DNA from: Streptomyces sp. R21
GTDB lineage: Bacteria; Actinomycetota; Actinomycetes; Streptomycetales; Streptomycetaceae
Reading direction: 5' to 3'
Assembly: GCF_041051975.1 (NCBI RefSeq)
Contig: NZ_CP163435.1
Coordinates: forward strand, 186,001-250,000
DNA length: 64,000 bases
Numbering within the stretch: the first letter of the stretch is position 1; each line of letters begins with the position of its first letter. The position numbers and the translations under genes were made by a program. The notes beneath the pieces were generated by a model. That model saw only the letters and a program-made list of their open reading frames with translations. It was not told the origin of the DNA and searched no databases. Shown one piece after another: positions 16,455-25,022 of this stretch.

Positions 16455-16940
16455 TCATGCCGTACGGAACCCGAACACCATGTCGGGCCAGTCGGTGGCG
16501 GGTATTCCGTCGTCGAGTGCCTCGCTGATCGTCCGCTCTTCGTAGCTGAAGTGGGATTCCATGATCGCTGCCAGTCCGTCGAGTTCGCGCCCGATCGCCT
16601 CCAGAGCCGGGCCACGCGATTCGGCCGCTCTGTCAGCGAGTTCGCTCACCTGGGACAGGATCGAGGAGATCAGTCCATGGTCCTCGACAAGATTCGTGAC
16701 CGTCGCGGCGAGATCCGGGCGTTGCCGTAGTAATTCGGAGAACATCCCGTCGTCCTCACCCTGGTGGTGCGAAGTCAACGCGGCACAAAAAGCCAGGCAA
16801 TGGGTGAGAAGTACGTCGTCGCTCAACCGGCGGTGACCGATACTTGTCCTGATCTCGCCGATCTGGCGACGCAGTTCTTGATGTGCTTGCGCGAGCTGCC
16901 GGCTCAAGGCGACTGCACGGTCGCCGTCATGGGAAGCCAC
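16455..16940 (-). CDS. Hemerythrin-like (HHE) domain protein
   Basis: This 161-residue helical protein has the expected iron ligands in order: LAQAHQELRR, LTSHHQGEDDGMF, LVEDHGLISSIL and MESHFSYEE, i.e. H, HHxxE, H and HxxxE. It should bind a di-iron centre for O2, NO or redox sensing. GTG 16938-16940 with AAGGGA upstream is preferred; a longer frame to 16997 would overlap the neighbouring divergent pseudogene. Confidence 0.82.
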   Translation of the reverse strand: MASHDGDRAVALSRQLAQAHQELRRQIGEIRTSIGHRRLSDDVLLTHCLAFCAALTSHHQGEDDGMFSELLRQRPDLAATVTNLVEDHGLISSILSQVSELADRAAESRGPALEAIGRELDGLAAIMESHFSYEERTISEALDDGIPATDWPDMVFGFRTA

Positions 16941-16970
16941 GGATGGCGGTCCCTTCGGTTCCGCACCTCC

Positions 16971-17797
16971 ATGCCTGACGCAATCCGTCACCGGCACGCG
17001 ATGCTGCCGCTATCCGATCACGCGGCGCGGTGGAACAGCAAGGACGCGGCCTCGCGCCACTGCCGTGGGGAGTTCGCGGCGATGGAGGCGGTCGTCACCC
17101 CGCCCGGCGCCGCGGTGCAGGGCCTGGTGGGCTCGCCCGGCTGGATCGTCTTCGGGACAACGGCGGCGGTGACCGGCTGGTGGTCGGCCTGACGCCCGGC
17201 CCGCGCGGACACGCCGGGCAGATCATCATCCTCGGCCATGAGGAGAACGTCGGCGCCTGCCTGGTCGCCGGCTCGCTCACCGGCCTGGTGACGGATCAGC
17301 GCAGCAAGCGCGGCGGCGGCCCGGGCAAAGACCAGCCGCCGGCCGTGGCCCGTGTCAGCATCCGGAGCCTGCCGGGCATCGAGGCCGCCGCACACCCCGG
17401 CCTGGAGGTCTTGTCCATCGGGGGATGGGACGCCGAGCCGCTCAGCCTCGCGCCGGTCACCGGGCTGCCCTGCCTGCGCACCCTTACCGCCCATCCCGGC
17501 ACGCTCGCCGATTCTCTGGAGATCGCCGAGCTCACCACACTGGAGTTCCTGGAGCTCGGCCCGGAGCAATGGCGCGTCCTCCTCGACGCGGGAGCCGTCC
17601 CCCGCAGCCTGTCGGCCGCCGCCATCACGGTGCACGGCAGCCAGGACCCGCTGCCCGTCGTGGCCCTCGCCAACGGACTCCTGGCCCTCTGGGGCCGGCC
17701 GCAGATCATCCAGACCGTCCTCGAAGGCACCCTCGGTGATGTCAGTGGCCGCTGTCAGGATGACGCGTATGACGATCAAGGACGTAGCCCGGCATGA
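16971..17797 (+). pseudogene. SMI1/KNR4-family immunity-like protein with a frameshift
   Basis: The first frame from ATG 16971 ends in GLVGSPGWIVF. A one-base shift near 17153 is needed to continue into DNGGGDRLVVGLTPGPRG and IIILGHEEN, the core SMI1/KNR4 sequence. The second frame then runs about 200 more codons with strong G/C third-position bias and leucine-rich spacing (LAPVTGLPCLRTLTAHPG). Restoring one C in TTC(C)GGGAC would join the parts. SMI1/KNR4 proteins commonly neutralise polymorphic toxins. The tail overlaps the Imm49-like gene, another immunity family. Confidence 0.6.
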
Positions 17798-18692
17798 CGT
17801 GAGTGAGCAGCGGATTGAGCAGGCGCTGGAGGACATCGGGCGGCGGGCCCATCGCCGCTGGCACACGATGCAGTACGACTGTTACTCCGATGAGGAGCTG
17901 CAGGCGATGCGGGACGACCTTCTCGACCACGTCGCTGCCGGCACGGTGACGGACCCTCAGCTCAGCAATGAGCCCTCACGCGTCGTCCTGCGCACCGCGG
18001 CGGAGTGCTCCCTGGGATTCCTGGAGCTCGGCTGTTATCCCAACGGGGACCAAGAGATTCTCTTTCCCCTCGTCGGCGAGAGCATCAGCAGCGAGGACAT
18101 AGCCTTCGAGGCCGTGGTGGCGCACGCGTCCACCGCGCGGGACTGGCTGGATGCGTTCGCTCTGTGCGTGATCAGCGGCATGGTCTGGGAACGGGACCGT
18201 GTCATCGGGCTGTTGCTGCGTGACCACGCGTCCACGATCCACGACGGGGTGCCGTACTCGAAGCTGGAATCACCGTCGGATCCGGCGGAACTGGCGGAGA
18301 TGGACACCCTTTCCTGCTACCTGGCCAAGGCCCGTGGGCACCTGCCGCGGGACTGGCCATCGGTGACGTTGTGCATGCCGGAGGTCGACGAGCGGCTCGA
18401 CGGCGCGCTGCGCCTGAATGCCCTCGGCGCCCTGACGCCGGATCAGCAGCTGTTGCGCGTGCTCCTGGAGGACGACCAGGCGGCCTTCGAGCAGGCCCTG
18501 GCGCATCGCCTGGTCCAGCACCGGCAGAGCGCATCCCCCGATGCGGCGCCCCGCAGCCTGCTGCCGCACAAGACGATCGCCCTGGCCGCTTTGGCCGTCC
18601 AGGTGCACGGCTGGGACGTGCGCGTCCGATCCGGCTACCTGCCGCAGGCCTTGCTGGCTGCCCCGGAAGGCGCGCCGCCGGTCAACGGATGA
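17769..18692 (+). CDS. Immunity 49 (Imm49)-family protein
   Basis: This 307-residue, mostly helical protein follows the Imm49 pattern: an N-terminal helical region (VSEQRIEQALEDIGRRAH), the central TARDWLDAFALCVISGMV, LLRVLLEDDQAAFEQALAHR, and the ending LLPHKTIALAALAVQVHGWD. Imm49 proteins protect against polymorphic toxins carried by contact or secretion systems. No cognate toxin gene is visible, so it may be an orphan. It follows a broken SMI1/KNR4 gene and precedes initiator tRNA copy 2. A paralogous C-terminal scar lies at 5375-5409. Confidence 0.7.
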   Translation: MTIKDVARHDVSEQRIEQALEDIGRRAHRRWHTMQYDCYSDEELQAMRDDLLDHVAAGTVTDPQLSNEPSRVVLRTAAECSLGFLELGCYPNGDQEILFPLVGESISSEDIAFEAVVAHASTARDWLDAFALCVISGMVWERDRVIGLLLRDHASTIHDGVPYSKLESPSDPAELAEMDTLSCYLAKARGHLPRDWPSVTLCMPEVDERLDGALRLNALGALTPDQQLLRVLLEDDQAAFEQALAHRLVQHRQSASPDAAPRSLLPHKTIALAALAVQVHGWDVRVRSGYLPQALLAAPEGAPPVNG

Positions 18693-18946
18693 GAAGCGGC
18701 GCAGCGTGCTGTCGGACGCGGTCACGGCTGCCCCGGCAGTGTGACGTGCTGCTGGAAGGGGTGGCGCGCGCCGGGGCCGGCGGGCTTCTCGACCGGCCTC
18801 GGCGCGGCCGAAGCGTGAGAGGTGGCGGTCCACTCGCACGCGGTGGGGGCGCGCGTTCAGTCGGCGCTGCCCATCTTCGTCCGTCGCAGCATGCCCCGCC
18901 GGATCCGCAGCTACCGCTCCGGGGAGGCACTGTCGCCGACAACGGT

Positions 18947-18980
18947 GCAGGGCCCGGATCCGCGTGGATCCGGGCCCTGC
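18947..18980 (-). terminator. tRNA terminator hairpin, copy 2
   Basis: Perfect 15-bp arms (GCAGGGCCCGGATCC and its complement) surround GCGT, 10 bp past the second tRNA. It corresponds to 5627-5658 with a changed loop, showing selection on the stem. Confidence 0.7.
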
Positions 18981-18989
18981 ACCATGCAG

Positions 18990-19063
18990 TAGCGGGGACA
19001 GGATTTGAACCTGCGACCTCTGGGTTATGAGCCCAGCGAGCTACCGAGCTGCTCCACCCCGCG
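18990..19063 (-). tRNA. Initiator tRNA-fMet (CAT), copy 2
   Basis: Identical over 74 nt to 5669-5742, with the same CAT anticodon, GGG/CCC anticodon stem and unpaired position 1. Both copies sit in homologous flanks (terminator, Imm49-like 3' end), showing a segmental duplication. Confidence 0.95.
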
Positions 19064-19292
19064 TCGGTGATCCCTACCGTACGCCATCACAGCGGGCCCA
19101 AGAACCACTGCCCCGGACGGGTGCCCGGTGCGGGAGAGCGGATGGCAGCGCTGCTTTCTCCTCGCCCGCCTCCACGCCGTCCAGCAGGGGACGGCTGCTG
19201 GACGGCGTGCTCGAGCTCGAACCGGCCGACTGCGCGGCAGCCTGGGGCAGGCTGGAAGCAACGCGGCGTGAGGAATCGTGGTGCTTGTCTGG

Positions 19293-20162
19293 TCAGGGGC
19301 GTACGTCGACGTAGTCGCCGGTGGCCTTGGCCGGGCCGGTGGTGGGGGTGCCGGTGAAGTTCCAGCGCCAGTAGCCGTCCTTGACCGCTGTGACCGTGGT
19401 GCGCAGGGTGCCGGTGGTGCTGGTGTTCGCGGTGGCCACCGTGGTGTAGGTGCTGCTGTTCTTCGGGCGGAACTGCAGTTGCACGGCCCGGCCCGCGTAT
19501 CCCGCATACCGGTAGGTGTCCCAGTTGGCCCGCACGAGCTTGCCGGTGACGCTGATACGGGCGCCCTTGGCCACCGGTTCCGGTGCGGCGTTGACCGTGA
19601 GCTGCGCGGCACGCTTGAGGCCGAACGACCCCACGCCGGGGGCGAAAACGGAATCGCCGTCGTTGGCGTCGGCCAGGACGTCGACCGACCAGGTACCCGC
19701 GTTGGCGTTGGCCAGGTCCACCGGATCGTCACTGCCCGGGGCCGGGTGGGCGTTGACGGTGAACACCGTCGTGCACGCCGTCGCGGTCTCGCAGAACGCG
19801 TCGGTGGTGTAGAAACCGCCGTGCGGGCCTTTCAGATCCACATCGGCGAAGGACAGGCCGGAGTCATCCGATCCGCTGACCGTGACCGGGAACACCACGT
19901 TGTGCGTGATCCCCACGATGACGTCATGGCCGGAGTTGACGGTGGCGCCGCTGATCACCGGGGTGCGGGGTGCGGTGGCCGATGCGGCGTCGGCGGAGGC
20001 GCCGATGCCCGCCAGCGCGACGGCGACGGCCCCCACCACAGCGGTGCGGCCTGCCGCGCGACCGCCGGACCTGTGCTGCAGGACACGTGCGGTGGTGACG
20101 GGCGGGGCGGCGTCGCGCCCGCCACTTGGTCTGGCGCCCGGTGATGCAGCGAAGCGGCTCAT
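19293..20162 (-). CDS. Exported protein with Ig-like/beta-sandwich domains
   Basis: This 289-residue protein starts at the ATG at 20160-20162, preceded by GGGAGGATTG. A long signal region ends TAVVGAVAVALAGIGASADA. The mature part is all-beta with Thr/Val-rich strands: VSGSDDSGLSFADVDLKGP, then ISVTGKLVRANWDTYRYAG, and GRAVQLQFRPKNSSTYTTVA. The later half resembles the carbohydrate-binding or Ig-like domains (VTGKLxR...VxLQFRP) found in many Streptomyces secreted proteins. Two Cys (AFCETATACTTVF) could form a disulfide. Function is unknown. Confidence 0.75.
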   Translation of the reverse strand: MSRFAASPGARPSGGRDAAPPVTTARVLQHRSGGRAAGRTAVVGAVAVALAGIGASADAASATAPRTPVISGATVNSGHDVIVGITHNVVFPVTVSGSDDSGLSFADVDLKGPHGGFYTTDAFCETATACTTVFTVNAHPAPGSDDPVDLANANAGTWSVDVLADANDGDSVFAPGVGSFGLKRAAQLTVNAAPEPVAKGARISVTGKLVRANWDTYRYAGYAGRAVQLQFRPKNSSTYTTVATANTSTTGTLRTTVTAVKDGYWRWNFTGTPTTGPAKATGDYVDVRP

Positions 20163-20645
20163 CAATCCTCCCAAGGGGTGACGGGTTCTGCTGCCAACCA
20201 CCCCACGAGCGACGGCAGTTGGCGGCGAGCGCGGGAGACGGGTGGGTGTCACCCCCTACGACTGCCGAACCGGCCCGACCGTTGCCCCCCCGGCCGGATC
20301 GGGAAAACAACCCGCCACGGGAGGAGGGGCGGAGGGCGGCCGCGGTGGGCTGGCGGGGGTGGTTCAGCGGCGGGTCGTGGGGGCGGACCGGGTCGAGCAG
20401 CTGGGCAGGGAACGCGTGGAGGCGGAAGCCGGGGTGGCCCGCTGGCGGCTGCCGCAGCGGCAGGGGCCGTTGCCCGGCGTGAGGCGACCAGCGTCACCGC
20501 CGGCGGCCGAGCACGCCGCAGAGGCGCTGGAGCGGATCGCAGCCGAGGTGGCGTCTCAGCGCACGGGAAACACGCCGCACACGTGTCCTGCCTCACTTTC
20601 GAGGCCGCCGGGCAACCCTTGTGGCGCTGAAGTCTTCTCCCTGAG
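20163..20645. other. Gene-free promoter region
   Basis: It holds the divergent promoters of the secreted protein and the deacetylase. A plus-strand frame across it shows no recognisable family. No clear hairpin or operator was seen. Confidence 0.4.
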
Positions 20646-21422
20646 GTGAAGATCCTTAAGAGGCGGCCTCGCCTGCTCATACTCCTGACCCTGGCCGTGG
20701 TGGCGGCCGTGACGGTGACCGTCGTCATGATCATCCAGGCGAACAAGATGGAGACCGTCTCCCCGGGCGAGGAACGTGACCGGGCCGCGTCCGGAGCCGC
20801 CGTACCGCCGGGGCAGGTGGACTGCCGGAAGGTCAAGTGCATCGCGCTCACCTTCGACGGCAACCCGGGCGAACCCACCGACCGGCTGATGGACCTCCTC
20901 AAGGAGTACAAGGCACCGTCGACGTTCTTCCTCGAGGGCCGGCGCATCCACAAGTTCCCGGAGGTAGTGCGGCGGATCGCCAAGGACGGCCACGAGATCG
21001 GGGACCACACCTGGACGCACGCGGTGCTGACCGATGTCTCCGACGCGCAGATCCGCGACGAACTGCGCCGCACAGCCCGGGCCATCTCCGGCCTCACCGG
21101 CAGCGAGCCGACGCTGATGCGCCCGCCCCAGGGCCGCACCGACGACCGCGTCTCCAAGGTCTCGAAAGAACTGGGGATGGCGCAGGTGCTGTGGACGGTG
21201 ACCGCGAAGGACTACGAGACGGACGACACCGCGCTGATCACCAAGCGCGTGCTCGCGGGCGCAGGCCGCGACGGGATCATCCTGCTCCACCCGCTGCACA
21301 AGGGCACCGTGCCGGCCATGCCTTCCATCCTCAAGGCGCTCCGCAAGCAGGGCTACACCTTCGTGACCGTCTCCCAGCTGCTCGCTCCGTCCAAGGCCGA
21401 GCCCGGCAAGATCTACAAGTGA
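20646..21422 (+). CDS. Membrane-anchored polysaccharide deacetylase (NodB homology)
   Basis: This 258-residue protein begins with a basic start and one transmembrane or signal-anchor segment (LLILLTLAVVAAVTVTVVMI), placing the domain outside. NodB motifs follow: CIALTFDGNPGEPT, STFFLEGRRIHKFPE, DGHEIGDHTWTHAVL (His-x3-His metal ligands), LMRPPQGRTDD and DGIILLHPLHKG. It would remove acetyl groups from peptidoglycan or another envelope glycan. Motif 1 reads TFDGN, not TFDDG, so one usual metal-binding Asp is replaced. Start is GTG 20646. Confidence 0.87.
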   Translation: MKILKRRPRLLILLTLAVVAAVTVTVVMIIQANKMETVSPGEERDRAASGAAVPPGQVDCRKVKCIALTFDGNPGEPTDRLMDLLKEYKAPSTFFLEGRRIHKFPEVVRRIAKDGHEIGDHTWTHAVLTDVSDAQIRDELRRTARAISGLTGSEPTLMRPPQGRTDDRVSKVSKELGMAQVLWTVTAKDYETDDTALITKRVLAGAGRDGIILLHPLHKGTVPAMPSILKALRKQGYTFVTVSQLLAPSKAEPGKIYK

Positions 21423-22246
21423 CGGACTGACGCGCGAAGCGTCCGCCTGCCTGGGCCCCTCGCCACCACCGGAGTGCGGCCGGGGCCGAAGTGGCGGGCT
21501 GAGGACCGGCCACGGCCGTCCCGGTCGGGAGGGCGGACGCCGGGCTGCGCAGGATCATGCCTGAGCCGGCCGAGGAGGAAGCGGCGGCATGTGCGTGACG
21601 TTGAAGTCGCCGCTCCCCCGACCGGGACGGGCCGTGCCCGCCGAGTTCCCGTCCAGGCAGTCCTCGCCGAAGCCCAGGCCCGCAAGGACTGGCGCTACGC
21701 GCAGTACGCAGTCGCCGCCGTCAACGATGCAGGAACCATCAGGTTCCTGTGCTGGGGCTGCTCGAGCAGCTCGTCCTGCGTGCCCTCGCCGAGCGTTCGG
21801 GCGACGGTTCCGTCGTACCGCGTGAGCGGGCCGGCCGGCGTGCCCTGTGAGAGAGCGCCGGAGCCGTCACGACGGCCTCGCCAGCCCGGTACTCATTCTC
21901 AACATCGGGGCCGAGGGCGGCACTGTGGTCTGCGACTGGCTGCGCGACGCCGCCGAGTTCGGCATCCCTCCGCCCGCACCCTCTTCGTCTTGCGAGACCC
22001 CGGACCGAACCGTCTTGATGAGGACGCTCTGGGTCAGCAGAGCAGCGATGCCCCCTCAGGGGCTGTCCGGACGTTGTGGCCCAGTCGCTTCCCGCCGAAG
22101 GATTCGCCGCTCTGCCGGACCATCTCGTCGCCGGACCTGAGGGCAGCCGGCGGCCGGCCGGGCCGACCCGCACGAACGGTCCGCCGAAGCGCACTACGCT
22201 GGGCCGAGCGTTGTCCGGCCCGCCGAGCATGCCAAGGGGGTTCGCC
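21423..22246. other. 824-bp stretch without a supported gene
   Basis: Several overlapping frames occur, none with a start signal, coding bias and family resemblance together. Short protein-like segments (VLAEAQARKDWRYAQYAVA near 21660) hint at decayed genes. Nothing definite can be assigned. Confidence 0.4.
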
Positions 22247-22813
22247 ATGACCGCCGAGATGGTCGCTCCGGCGTGGATGCATGCGCAGGTCACCGCGGAA
22301 CAGTACGACTCCTGGTCCGAGGAGCAGTGCGCGGGTATCGAGGTCGTGGACGGGATGATCGTTGTGAGCCCCAGCGCGTCCAAGCGGCACAACCGCCTGG
22401 CCCGGATCCTGGCGAATGCCCTGGACGCCACCGCAGGACCCAACTGGAACGCGGACACCGACTTCGACGTCCGTCTGCAGGACGTGCCGCTCACCAACCG
22501 CCGCCCGGACGTCGTCGTCTATCGCGCCGACACCCTCGACATCACGCCGACCCGCCCGGAGCATGTGCTCCTGGTGGTCGAGGTCGTCGCACCCGGTTCG
22601 GAGACCACCGACCGGATCGTGAAGGTGGACCAGTACGCCAAGGCCGGCATCCCCTTCTACTGGCGCATCGAGCAGAGCGTTACCGGCCTTCCCCTCGTCT
22701 ACACCTACCTTCTCGACCCTGCCAGTGGGGTCTACCGCGACGATGTTGTGTTCACCGGTGTGGTCAAGGCCGCGGCACCCTTCCGGGTGGAGATCGACCT
22801 CAGCACACTCTGA
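22247..22813 (+). CDS. Uma2-family putative endonuclease (DUF820)
   Basis: This 188-residue protein starts at the ATG 6 bp after AAGGGGG. It shows the Uma2 pattern: GIEVVDGMIVVSPSASKRHN, NRRPDVVVYRADTLDITPT, VLLVVEVVAPGSETTDRIVK, and KAGIPFYWRIE. The Asp in RRPDVV and the Glu in VVEV are the PD-(D/E)XK-type acidic residues. The family is very common in actinomycetes; its target is unknown. It sits beside a degraded DUF5753 regulator. Confidence 0.87.
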   Translation: MTAEMVAPAWMHAQVTAEQYDSWSEEQCAGIEVVDGMIVVSPSASKRHNRLARILANALDATAGPNWNADTDFDVRLQDVPLTNRRPDVVVYRADTLDITPTRPEHVLLVVEVVAPGSETTDRIVKVDQYAKAGIPFYWRIEQSVTGLPLVYTYLLDPASGVYRDDVVFTGVVKAAAPFRVEIDLSTL

Positions 22814-22823
22814 CGAGGGGGCC

Positions 22824-23151
22824 GTGGTCCCCGGCTGCCTGCAGAGGCCCGGCTGCGCGACAGCGCTCACGGGCACCCTCGCGGGCTTCCGCGGCACCCC
22901 CGACGATGTGAGCGGGGCCGTCGAGGCCCGCATGCGCCGCTCGCACGTCATCCGTGAGGGCAACCACCGCTTCGCGACGCTCTCGAGGAGAACGTCCTCC
23001 ATCACCGCGTCGGCGACGCCAACTGGAGCATGTGCTGGCCTGCGTGGAGCTGTCGTCCATGTCGCTCGGCGTCATTCCCGCGGAGGCCCGGGAGCCGGTC
23101 ATGTGGCCGCTCGAGCAGTTCACGGTCTTCGACGCCCCCCGGATCCTGTGA
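22824..23151 (+). pseudogene. DUF5753-containing HTH regulator, C-terminal remnant
   Basis: The plus strand reads VPGCLQRPGCATALTGTLAG and FRGTPDDVSGAVEARMRRSH. After frameshifts near 22990 and 23010 it continues RRQLEHVLACVELSSMSLGV then PVMWPLEQFTVFDA and a stop at 23151. This is the ligand-binding DUF5753 half of XRE-family regulators usually paired with DUF397 proteins. The HTH part and any DUF397 gene are missing. Confidence 0.65.
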
Positions 23152-23152
23152 C

Positions 23153-23194
23153 TGAGCGCTTCAGTTGGCCACTCTGAGCGTCACAGTTGGCCGC
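23153..23194 (+). promoter_or_regulatory. Direct-repeat operator upstream of the SDR gene
   Basis: Two 20-bp repeats of the form CTGAGCG-N3-CAGTTGGCC lie in tandem at 23153-23172 and 23175-23194 (period 22). A closely similar, inverted arrangement is found upstream of the convergent HTH gene at 24989-25022, so both promoters probably bind the same regulator. Confidence 0.6.
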
Positions 23195-23361
23195 AGGGTA
23201 GCGACCACGTCGTGTTACTGATGCCGATCCGAGCCTCTCCTGGGCACGACCTGGGGGGTGGCCGGACCACCAGCATCAGGCGTATCTGGATCACTGTCTG
23301 CGGATTCCCGAGGCTGATGGGGCAGACGCAACACAGACCTACGGAATCGGAGACGCACGCG

Positions 23362-24048
23362 ATGCGCGTTGTGATCATGGGTGGGACGTCCGGGATCGGC
23401 CTCGCGGCAGCCGAGAGGCTGACGGCTGCCGGCGCCGAGGTGATAGTGACCGGACGGGACCCTGAGAAGCTGGCGGCAGCCAAGGACCGGGTGGCCGGTG
23501 CCGAACAGGTCGACGGCGCCTCGGAAACGGACGTGGCGGAGTTCTTCGAGCGGATCGGCGTCATCGGCCATCTCGTGCTGGCATTCAGTCCGGGCGCGCT
23601 CGGGTTCGGGCCGCTCGCGGACGTGAGCCTGGCCAGCATCAGGGGTGCCTTCGACGGCAAGCTCTTCCCCTACCTGTACGCGATCCAGAAGGCCGACGTC
23701 ACCGGCTCGGTCACGATGATCTCCGCAGCCACCGCGAGGGCCGCCCTGCCCGGCAGCGTGGCGCTCGCCGCGGTCAACGGGGCGATCGAACGCATCGTGT
23801 CCCCGCTCGCCGCCGAACTGGCTCCGGTGCGGGTCAACGCCGTGGCCCCCGGGGCCGTCGACACTGCCTGGTGGTCGTTCCTGCCGGAGGAACAGCGTGC
23901 GGCCCAGTTCACCGCCGTGGCGGCGGACCTTCCGGCCAAGCGGATCGGTCGGCCCGGCGATGTCGCGAACGCGATCGCCTACCTCATCGGCGCCGACTAT
24001 GTGACGGGCACGGTCCTCCCGGTCGACGGCGGGTTCACCGTCGCCTGA
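23362..24048 (+). CDS. Short-chain dehydrogenase/reductase-like protein, atypical active site
   Basis: This 228-residue Rossmann protein has the NAD(P) motif GGTSGIGLAAAERL. Later features are ISAATARAALPGSVALAAVN and RVNAVAPGAVDTAWWSFLP, and it ends YLIGADYVTGTVLPVDGGFT as in SDRs. The usual catalytic YxxxK is replaced by sequence around LAAVNGAIERI, without Tyr or Lys, and the NNAG motif reads AFSPG. It may bind cofactor without classical reductase activity or use other residues. It is convergent (3 bp) with an MmyB-type HTH gene that probably regulates it. Confidence 0.85.
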   Translation: MRVVIMGGTSGIGLAAAERLTAAGAEVIVTGRDPEKLAAAKDRVAGAEQVDGASETDVAEFFERIGVIGHLVLAFSPGALGFGPLADVSLASIRGAFDGKLFPYLYAIQKADVTGSVTMISAATARAALPGSVALAAVNGAIERIVSPLAAELAPVRVNAVAPGAVDTAWWSFLPEEQRAAQFTAVAADLPAKRIGRPGDVANAIAYLIGADYVTGTVLPVDGGFTVA

Positions 24049-24051
24049 CGT

Positions 24052-24912
24052 TCACGCACCCGGATTCCTGACGAGTTTGAGGAATTGGCTCTCCACTTCT
24101 GAGCCCGGTGGCAGCAGATACGACACCAGCGTCTTGTCGTCGTTCGCCACGTGCAGCTTCACGTAGTCGAGGGTGACCTCGCCGAGCAGCGGATGGTCGA
24201 TCGTACGGGCCTTGGGCACGAACGGCGCCAGCTCCTTGCGTCGCCACAGGCGGGCGAAGTCGGGGCTGGCGTCGGCCAGTTCCGCGATGAGTCCGGTGAT
24301 CTCGGGCGCCAGGATGCCTTCGTTCGCCTGCGTGCGGAACAGCGCGACGGTGAGCGCGGCCTCCGTCTCCCAGTCTCGGGTCATCTCCCGCACCTCGGGC
24401 GCGGTGAACGTGAGCCACAGGACGTTGCGCCGCGATGCGGGCAAGGCGCCCAGGTCGCCGTAGAGGAGTTCGCAGCCGCGGTTCCAGGCCAGGATGTCGA
24501 ACCGCGGGTTCACGATGAAGGCCGGGTTCGGGTCGAGGTGGGTGAGCAACAGCTCGTACTGGGCTGGCAGTTCGGCGCGCGAAGGCGCCCCGTCCGGAGG
24601 CGGTTCATCGGCCAGCCGGAACAGATGGGCACGCTCGACCTCATCAAGTCCGAGTGCCGTGGCCAGGCTCCCGAGAATCTGGCGCGAGACGCGGATATTG
24701 CGGGCCTGCTCCAGCCACGTGTACCAGGTGATGCTCACCCCGGCGAGCGTCGCCACTTCCTCGCGCCGCAGCCCGGGAGTGCGCCGCCGCCCGAAGGTTG
24801 GCAGCCCCGCGTCGGCAGGCGTGCGCCGCGCCCGCCGGCTGCGGAGGAACTCGGCAAGCTCACGCCGCCGGCCCTGCGCTGTCATCTGCACCTCCAGCCG
24901 CTCGGTCACCAC
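24052..24912 (-). CDS. HTH regulator with MmyB-like ligand-binding domain
   Basis: This 286-residue protein has an N-terminal XRE-type HTH: ELAEFLRSRRARRTPADAG, then RTPGLRREEVATLAGVSITW and YTWLEQARNIRVSRQILGSL. The C-terminal half is the MmyB-like pocket (NPAFIVNPRFDILAWNRGCE, LWRRKELAPFVPKARTIDHP, LLGEVTLDYVKLHV), which binds fatty-acid-like ligands in known members. Internal ATG 24885 (MTAQGRRREL) may be the true start. The same operator precedes this gene and the SDR, implying autoregulation. Confidence 0.9.
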   Translation of the reverse strand: MVTERLEVQMTAQGRRRELAEFLRSRRARRTPADAGLPTFGRRRTPGLRREEVATLAGVSITWYTWLEQARNIRVSRQILGSLATALGLDEVERAHLFRLADEPPPDGAPSRAELPAQYELLLTHLDPNPAFIVNPRFDILAWNRGCELLYGDLGALPASRRNVLWLTFTAPEVREMTRDWETEAALTVALFRTQANEGILAPEITGLIAELADASPDFARLWRRKELAPFVPKARTIDHPLLGEVTLDYVKLHVANDDKTLVSYLLPPGSEVESQFLKLVRNPGA

Positions 24913-24988
24913 AGACTCTAGGCCAACCGGCCTTCCCGGCCCTGGCCCAGCCAGCCCACAGTTGTCTGCACCCGCACGACCAACGAGG

Positions 24989-25022
24989 CGGCCAACTATC
25001 GCGCTCAGCGGCCAATTGAAGG
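24989..25022 (-). promoter_or_regulatory. Shared operator upstream of the HTH gene
   Basis: Read on the minus strand, this is TTCAATTGGCCGCTGAGCG-N3-TAGTTGGCCGCC. It keeps two TTGGCC elements 20 bp apart with CTGAGCG between them, the same order as at 23153-23194. Confidence 0.6.
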
